64,000 nucleotides of DNA from Rhizobium redzepovicii. GTDB taxonomy: Bacteria > Pseudomonadota > Alphaproteobacteria > Rhizobiales > Rhizobiaceae. A program made the position numbers and the translations under genes. The number at the start of each line of letters is the position of its first letter. Position 1 is the stretch's first letter. Location: NCBI RefSeq assembly GCF_019793435.1, contig NZ_JAILYH010000026.1, forward strand, positions 16,381 to 80,380, given 5' to 3'. Below the pieces are notes generated by a model. That model was given only the letters and a program-made list of their open reading frames with translations, made no database searches and was not told the DNA's origin. Shown in pieces: positions 59,445-64,000 of the stretch.

Positions 59445-60197
59445 CTACTCCAGCCGCCGTGCCTCCAGCGGCGCCTCCTGCCTGAAACCCTCGAAACAGC
59501 GGCCGCCATGCAAGGCAAGTTCGCGGTCGGCCAAAGCCAGCAATCGTGTGCCCTCGCCTCCTGCCGCCAACTTGAACGCCGCGTCGAATTCCGCCGCCAG
59601 TTGGGTATCGAGCTTGCCGATGAGACGCGGCGCCCACTTGCCGCGGCCGGTCCATTCGCCGCGTCCGAGCAGAATGAGATCGGCGAGCTTCTGGTAGAGT
59701 TGCGCGGCGATCGCCGCGATCTCCTCGGGCGGGCGCGTCCCGCGCAGATCGTCGGCAAGATCGGTGACCTGATAGCGCAGCATGTCGTAGCTGGTGCCGG
59801 CAAGCGCTTTCGGCCCGGCCGCCAGCATTGCCGCCGCCTTTGCCTGCACGATGCGCGCGCGCCCGGTATCCCGTCCGACCACGCGCCCCGTGGCGACCAT
59901 GTTGGCCATAACAGGACAGCCGCTCTCGGTATCGGCATGGATATAATACGCCAGCGTCTCTTCATCGTGGACGAAGGCCTCGACCGGAAAGTCCTCGTGG
60001 GTGAAGGATTCCCGCCAGGCTCGTTCCAGTGACGGAAACACGACGACGAGATCGATATCCGAAAACGCTGTGCCTTCGCCGCGCAGCAGCGACCCGGTGG
60101 CGTAAGCGAAGGCGGCTCCGGCATAGCGGCTGGCAAGAGCGCGGCGGGCGGCGGCAAGCGCCCGCTCCGCAACTATCTGTTTCTGGATGTCGTCCAC
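59445..60197 (-). CDS. Nucleotidyltransferase-domain protein
   Basis: 250 residues. The polymerase-beta-type motif is FAYATGSLLRGEGTAFSDID (about residues 30-49), giving GS-x-RG and the metal-binding D-x-D. The rest is helical (KFVHDEETLAYYIHADTES). It could be an aminoglycoside-nucleotidyltransferase-like enzyme or a protein-modifying (AMPylating) one. A candidate leader with terminator lies upstream at 60235-60424. Confidence 0.88.
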   Translation of the reverse strand: MDDIQKQIVAERALAAARRALASRYAGAAFAYATGSLLRGEGTAFSDIDLVVVFPSLERAWRESFTHEDFPVEAFVHDEETLAYYIHADTESGCPVMANMVATGRVVGRDTGRARIVQAKAAAMLAAGPKALAGTSYDMLRYQVTDLADDLRGTRPPEEIAAIAAQLYQKLADLILLGRGEWTGRGKWAPRLIGKLDTQLAAEFDAAFKLAAGGEGTRLLALADRELALHGGRCFEGFRQEAPLEARRLE

Positions 60198-60234
60198 GAT
60201 CTCGTCCTCGAATGGCGGCAGACGAGCGGATATG

Positions 60235-60261
60235 AAAAAACCCGCTCTTTTCCGGCGGGTT
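60235..60261 (-). terminator. Intrinsic terminator upstream of the nucleotidyltransferase gene
   Basis: AACCCGC (60239-60245) and GCGGGTT (60255-60261) form the stem; on the minus strand the hairpin is followed by TTTTTT. It lies about 38 bp before the nucleotidyltransferase start, so it either ends an upstream minus-strand transcript or acts as an attenuator. Confidence 0.85.
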
Positions 60262-60286
60262 GGGTCTCAGCAGCAACGAACGGAAT

Positions 60287-60424
60287 TCAGTTCACGCGTC
60301 TGCATCCACCGCCCGGGGCGGTGGTCGTAGACATCGTCGAAACTGCAAAGATCCCGGTCATGGCGGCGAGGATATCGCCCGGCGGCCGGAGCGTCAATGC
60401 ACCGAGAATGCTTCCCCGGCGCAT
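60287..60424 (-). CDS. Possible leader peptide / small ORF
   Basis: 45 codons from an ATG at 60424, or 24 from 60361. The C-terminal part contains STMSTTTAPGGGCRRVN. It is followed within 26 bp by the intrinsic terminator, and its own mRNA contains the hairpin CCACCGC/GCGGTGG (60307-60323). That arrangement is what an attenuator or a small RNA gene would look like. The ribosome site is weak, so translation is uncertain. No homologue is known to me. Confidence 0.35.
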   Translation of the reverse strand: MRRGSILGALTLRPPGDILAAMTGIFAVSTMSTTTAPGGGCRRVN

Positions 60425-60475
60425 TGTTTTCCGTCTAATATGCCCCAAGACTCGTCAACCAGGAAGAGCCCGCCC

Positions 60476-61171
60476 ATGTCCGATCCCGCCACCGTCATCC
60501 CGCTTCCAAAACCGGTTCTGCTGCCGGTCGAAGGCAGCGATGAGCACTTTCCGGTACGCCGCGTCTATTGCGTCGGGCGCAATTATGCCGACCATGCGAT
60601 CGAGATGGGCCATGATCCCACCCGCGAGCCCCCCTTCTTCTTCCAGAAGAATGCCGAGAACCTGCTGCCGGCGGGCAGCGCTTTTCCCTATCCGCCATTG
60701 TCGAAGGACGTGCATTACGAGGTCGAATGCGTGCTGGCGCTGAAATCAGGCGGCACGAATATCGAGGCCGCGCAAGCGCTCGACTGCATCTACGGCTATG
60801 CCGTCGGCATCGATTTCACCCGCCGCGATCTGCAGGGCGAGGCCAAGAAACTCGGCCGCCCCTGGGAAGTCGCCAAAGCCTTCGAACATTCGGCCCCTGT
60901 CTCGGCGATCGTGCCGGCCAGCCGCCTCGGCCACCCCGGCGAAGGGCGGATCTGGCTGGAGCAGAATGGCAAACGCGTCCAGGACGGCGATCTCAACCAG
61001 ATGATCTGGAAGGTGCCGGAGATCATCGCTGAGCTGTCGAAGCTCTTCACCCTTGCGCCGGGCGATATCATCATGACCGGCACGCCGGCCGGCGTCGGCG
61101 CCGTTTCCAGGGGCGACTGCATCAGTTGCGGTATCGACGGTGTTGCCACTCTATCGGTCGAGGTCGCCTGA
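60476..61171 (+). CDS. Fumarylacetoacetate-hydrolase-family protein
   Basis: 231 residues from the ATG at 60476 with AGGAAGAG upstream. The FAH core is clear: VYCVGRNYADHAIEMG, HYEVECVLALKSGG (Glu ligands of the divalent metal) and GDIIMTGTPAGVG near the end. Such enzymes cleave or decarboxylate acyl-pyruvates and related aromatic-breakdown products. The next gene starts 11 bp later, so both form a unit. Confidence 0.93.
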   Translation: MSDPATVIPLPKPVLLPVEGSDEHFPVRRVYCVGRNYADHAIEMGHDPTREPPFFFQKNAENLLPAGSAFPYPPLSKDVHYEVECVLALKSGGTNIEAAQALDCIYGYAVGIDFTRRDLQGEAKKLGRPWEVAKAFEHSAPVSAIVPASRLGHPGEGRIWLEQNGKRVQDGDLNQMIWKVPEIIAELSKLFTLAPGDIIMTGTPAGVGAVSRGDCISCGIDGVATLSVEVA

Positions 61172-61181
61172 GGAGAGAGCC

Positions 61182-61712
61182 ATGCCCGTCTATGCGCTCG
61201 GCGGATCGACGCCGAAACTGCCCGCCGCCGGCCTCTATTGGATTGCACCGGATGCCAATATCATCGGCCAGGTCGAGCTCGGCGAGAATGTCGGCGTCTG
61301 GTTCGGCGCGGTGCTGCGTGGCGACAATGAGAAGATTACCGTCGGCGAAGGCACCAACATCCAGGAAGGGGTGATGGCCCATACCGACATGGGCTTCCCG
61401 CTGACCATGGGCAAAGGCTGCACCATCGGCCACCATGCCATCCTCCACGGCTGCACGCTGGGCGACAATGTGCTGATCGGCATGGGCGCCACCATCCTCA
61501 ACGGCGCGAAGATCGGCAGCAACTGCCTCGTCGGCGCCAATGCGCTGGTGACCGAAGGCAAGGAATTCCCCGACAACTCGCTGATCGTCGGAGCACCCGC
61601 CCGCGCCATTCGTCAGCTCGACGACGCCGCAATCGAAGCCATCCGCCGCTCGGCGGAAAACTACGTTGCCAACTGGCAACGCTTCGCCCGCGATCTCAAG
61701 CAGATCGGATGA
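61182..61712 (+). CDS. Gamma-carbonic-anhydrase-like hexapeptide-repeat protein
   Basis: 176 residues from the ATG at 61182 with AGGAGAG upstream. Left-handed beta-helix hexapeptide repeats are visible from IIGQVELGENVGVWFGAVL on, and the zinc histidines lie in MAHTD and IGHHAILHG. Such CaiE/PaaY-like proteins are common beside small-molecule catabolic genes. Activity as carbonic anhydrase is unproven. Confidence 0.9.
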   Translation: MPVYALGGSTPKLPAAGLYWIAPDANIIGQVELGENVGVWFGAVLRGDNEKITVGEGTNIQEGVMAHTDMGFPLTMGKGCTIGHHAILHGCTLGDNVLIGMGATILNGAKIGSNCLVGANALVTEGKEFPDNSLIVGAPARAIRQLDDAAIEAIRRSAENYVANWQRFARDLKQIG

Positions 61713-61734
61713 TCAGGCAAGAGAAGAAGCGGGG

Positions 61735-61790
61735 CCAGCCGCGTCCTTCGAGACACCCCTATGGGTGCCTCCGGGTGACGGCTCCAGACT
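61735..61790. repeat. Decayed piece of the mosaic repeat
   Basis: CGTCCTTCGAGACACCCCTATG and GGGTGCCTCCGGGTGACGG match the right arm of the 55894-type element with changes. It lies between the gamma-CA gene and a convergent hypothetical gene. Confidence 0.4.
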
Positions 61791-61810
61791 GATTTGGTTG
61801 AAAAACCGCC

Positions 61811-62248
61811 TTACTCGGCAGCCTCGAGAAACTGGCTGTTTCGCGAGGAAGAGGCAAGCGCCTGAACCCTGGCTTCCGCCTTGGCGATCAGCTGATAGAA
61901 TTCGTCCTGCGCTTCGACATCCAGTTGAATGACGGCATTGACGTCATCGGGCGTATCGCAGACGCAGGCGACCGCCGAAATGGGACAGATGCCGCCAGGG
62001 TAACGCTTGCCGGTTCCGGTATAGGCGCGACGGCCCCAACGCTCGGAATAGACCGTTTCTTCCCGCTCGAGATGCAGGATCGTTCCCTTGCAGGCGGTTA
62101 CAATAGCCGCCTTGCCGTAGGCGAACCAATGATAGTTCAGCCTCCGGAGAATATATTTGCCGGTGATGTCTTCGCCAGCCAGTTCGGCAGGGTTTTCAAT
62201 CATTCTGATCATGAAGGCTTCCCTCAACGTTTGCAGAATATCCTTCAT
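61811..62248 (-). CDS. Hypothetical protein
   Basis: 145 residues (a shorter start at the internal MIRMIENP is possible). Contains ITGKYILRRLNYHWFAYGKA and TACKGTILHLEREETVYSER, then TGTGKRYPGGICPISAVACV with two cysteines, and an acidic helical tail. No signal peptide. I recognise no family; the middle looks like a small beta-barrel. Single gene. Confidence 0.6.
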   Translation of the reverse strand: MKDILQTLREAFMIRMIENPAELAGEDITGKYILRRLNYHWFAYGKAAIVTACKGTILHLEREETVYSERWGRRAYTGTGKRYPGGICPISAVACVCDTPDDVNAVIQLDVEAQDEFYQLIAKAEARVQALASSSRNSQFLEAAE

Positions 62249-62445
62249 CTCTCTTTACGCAGCAAGTCAAAAAACGCTGCTTTTGGAGACACTTAGTCAC
62301 AAAGTGTTTCCGATTCTTACATCAGGCACGCGTCGAGCATCGTATTGGGCACACAATTCTTCGTCGAATTTACTGCCATCTGCACCCGATTTACGCATTG
62401 TTCGAGGTGGCGCCAGGCACCTTGGCGCCTGAACTACGACACGCC

Positions 62446-63018
62446 TCAGGAGAACTCACCGGCGCGGGGACCGGCAAGCGTCACGCGCCAGCCCGTGCGC
62501 GATTGGAAATCCTGAGTGGCCAGAAACGTATAGCCCGTCATGCGCCAAGGCCTCACGGCACTGGTCAGATTGTCGAGCACAAAATCGCCGCCATCCGTCC
62601 GGGCAATGAGAACGACATGGTTTTGATCATGCGGCCCAATGACTACCGAAAGCGCCAGCCGGTTCGATGGAAAACCAGCCTCGATCAGATCCTTCATCTT
62701 CTGGAGAGCATAGTCCTCACAGTCGCCGCGGCCGGCAACCGGCAGAGACCAAACATCCCCGTGGGAAGGCGGACGATCTTCTGCGGGAATGATGCGTAGA
62801 TTTACGGCACGATTGATCTTTTGAAGAAGCGCTATTCCTGCCCCGTCGTTTCGCTGTTGCGCCGCCATCCTGCCGCACAGCCACTTGTACTTGGCACAGG
62901 CTGCGCCGAATCCCACAGGCGCGCCGATGCTTCTTGTCACCGGCAGCGATGATCCGGCAACAGCCTGAAAAGCAAGAAAAAAGAATGAAATAGTAGCAAG
63001 AGAAAAGAGACGCGCCAT
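62446..63018 (-). CDS. Bacterial transglutaminase-like cysteine peptidase (BTLCP)
   Basis: 190 residues. Signal peptide at 1-22 (LATISFFFLAFQAVAG), then the papain-like fold with Cys100 (GRGDCEDYALQKM), His134 (DQNHVVLIA) and Asp149 (FVLDNL) in the right order. The family (PF06035) acts in the periplasm; in some bacteria it processes surface adhesins. Single gene. Confidence 0.92.
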   Translation of the reverse strand: MARLFSLATISFFFLAFQAVAGSSLPVTRSIGAPVGFGAACAKYKWLCGRMAAQQRNDGAGIALLQKINRAVNLRIIPAEDRPPSHGDVWSLPVAGRGDCEDYALQKMKDLIEAGFPSNRLALSVVIGPHDQNHVVLIARTDGGDFVLDNLTSAVRPWRMTGYTFLATQDFQSRTGWRVTLAGPRAGEFS

Positions 63019-63208
63019 AGCCGATTCCCCTATTTGACCCGAGACAATAACAGAGTCGGGATAAAAATTTATTAAAATTTTATACTTGCGAATTTAACCC
63101 TATTATATAAGCGATACAGATTAACCATTGTTTATTCTTCACGTTAATTCGTTGTTAGTATAAGAACTCTCCCCATTAACATTCGGTTAACCTTGGGAGA
63201 CGCATGAA
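63019..63208 (+). promoter_or_regulatory. AT-rich promoter region of the His/Asp-rich protein gene
   Basis: Contains runs such as AAAAATTTATTAAAATTTTAT and TTGTTTATTCTTCACGTTAA, far more AT-rich than any flanking region. CTTGGGAG lies just before the downstream start codon. No specific factor site is called. Confidence 0.4.
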
Positions 63209-64000
63209 ATGATCAGCAGAGCATCGAAAATCGGACTTGCCATTGCTTCCCTCCTGGCAAGCAGCAGCTTGGCAACGGCAGCCCCGGCGGTCGTTAATTG
63301 CAGCAGCGCAGTTCGCGGCACGCTCGAATACAGGCTGTGCATGCCGACCAGAGCAATTCAGGCGGATGGCAAATTCGGCCCGAACGATAACGATCGTGGC
63401 AGCCAAGGCATCGGCAGCGGCAAGAAGTCGTCCAGCACCGGTTCGGCCACCGGAACCGGTGGCAATGGCGATCAGGTTGCCGACGGCGGCGGATCGGACA
63501 CCGGCGACGGCAACGGCAACGGCAACGGCAACGATGACGATGACGACGACCATGGCGACGGCAAGGACCACGATCACCATGGCGGCAAGGGCGGAAAAGA
63601 TCACGATCATGGCAAGGACGGCCATGGGAAAGACCACCACGGCGACAAGGACCGCGATCATCACGGCGGCAAGGGCGGAAAAGATCACGATCATGGCAAG
63701 GGTGGCCATGGGAAAGACCACCACGGCGACAAGGACGGCGATCATCACGGCGGCAAGGGTGGAAAAGATCACGGGCACGACAAGGATGGCCCGAGCCATG
63801 ACGGACGCGACGGTCCTGGCAAGGACGGCAAGGACGGCCCCGGCAAGAACGACAATGGCGGCTCCGGCAAGAGCGACAATGGCGGCTCCGGCAAGAGCGA
63901 CAATGGCGGCTCCGGCAAGAGCGACAATGGCGGCTCCGGCAAGAGCGACAATGGCGGCTCCGGCAAGAGCGACAATGGCGGCTCCGGCAAGAGCGACAAT
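63209..64000 (+). CDS. His/Asp/Gly-rich tandem-repeat exported protein (3' end outside window)
   Basis: 264 residues are visible from the ATG at 63209 with GGGAG upstream, and the frame runs off the window edge. Signal peptide to ~25 (KIGLAIASLLASSSLATAA), two cysteines early (CSSAVRG, CMPTR). Then a Gly/Asn/Asp-rich run, three tandem copies of a 28-residue unit (GGKGGKDHDHGKDGHGKD, DHHGDKDRDHH) from ~110 to ~190, and finally a perfect tandem of the octapeptide GSGKSDNG (24-bp unit, at least seven copies to the edge). The His/Asp content suggests metal binding. Function unknown. Confidence 0.85.
   Translation, partial: MISRASKIGLAIASLLASSSLATAAPAVVNCSSAVRGTLEYRLCMPTRAIQADGKFGPNDNDRGSQGIGSGKKSSSTGSATGTGGNGDQVADGGGSDTGDGNGNGNGNDDDDDDHGDGKDHDHHGGKGGKDHDHGKDGHGKDHHGDKDRDHHGGKGGKDHDHGKGGHGKDHHGDKDGDHHGGKGGKDHGHDKDGPSHDGRDGPGKDGKDGPGKNDNGGSGKSDNGGSGKSDNGGSGKSDNGGSGKSDNGGSGKSDNGGSGKSDN

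Noticed and set aside
63841..64000. A regular 24-bp repeat that could suggest a CRISPR or satellite array.
   Set aside because: The units are contiguous without spacers and encode an in-frame octapeptide following a signal peptide.

Overview
The window looks like a high-GC alphaproteobacterial replicon from the Rhizobiaceae, most likely the genus Rhizobium (R. leguminosarum/etli type). This is inferred from several signs: a type II lumazine synthase (ribH2) behind an FMN riboswitch, a GCG_CRPN-type small exported protein, a bacterial transglutaminase-like cysteine peptidase (BTLCP), a UgpC-type sugar ABC operon with a ROK regulator, and many rhizobial mosaic/palindromic intergenic repeats. 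No rRNA, tRNA, replication origin or CRISPR array was seen. Whether this is chromosome or a large plasmid cannot be decided from the window.

Layout. (1) 1-2504: a partner-switching signalling module (sensor SpoIIE phosphatase, ATP-binding switch protein, STAS protein). (2) 2505-11272: an accessory patch. It holds a glycine-rich exported protein with a strong terminator, inverted and frameshifted IS66 debris around a lone Imm26-like immunity gene, an orphan hypothetical gene, a large MHYT-PAS-GGDEF-EAL protein, relics of a RibD_C-type reductase and an IS3 orfA, and a GFA-family protein. (3) 11273-14673: LysR divergent from a zinc alcohol dehydrogenase and an MFS exporter. (4) 14975-23065: a beta-galactoside locus (GH42 beta-galactosidase, ABC ATPase, two permeases, binding protein) divergent from a ROK repressor. 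(5) 23283-39729: mostly single genes and small units: cupin, DUF4168, monooxygenase-like, EamA exporter, MocR-type regulator, a CHASE4 histidine kinase with response regulator, GNAT, phosphotriesterase-like hydrolase, a TPR/HTH regulator with a beta-propeller protein divergent from DUF899, metallophosphatase, luciferase-like oxidoreductase, AraC divergent from a phytanoyl-CoA-dioxygenase-like enzyme, and a LysR. (6) 39718-49360: ArsR/MFS operon behind a triple operator, a class III cyclase, GCG_CRPN protein, SRPBCC protein, riboswitch-ribH2, VOC protein, DUF1194, and LysR divergent from an SDR-RidA pair. (7) 49456-55854: a Pycsar-effector-like membrane protein (DUF5706) divergent from a FecR-TPR-beta-barrel giant that is translationally coupled to a CHASE2 adenylate/guanylate cyclase. 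(8) 56087-64000: TetR/DUF308 pair with matching operators, epimerase, lipoprotein, nucleotidyltransferase behind a possible leader/attenuator, fumarylacetoacetase-like and gamma-carbonic-anhydrase-like pair, BTLCP peptidase, and a His/Asp/Gly-rich tandem-repeat exported protein cut by the window end.

The most interesting parts are the cluster at 49456-55854 (cyclic-nucleotide synthesis, a surface FecR/barrel protein and a PycTM-like membrane effector side by side), the SDR whose catalytic Tyr position is Ala, the putative leader peptide plus terminator at 60235-60424, the triple 14-bp-spaced operator at 41636-41671, and the two extreme low-complexity exported proteins. All functional calls come from reading sequence motifs; no database search was run.
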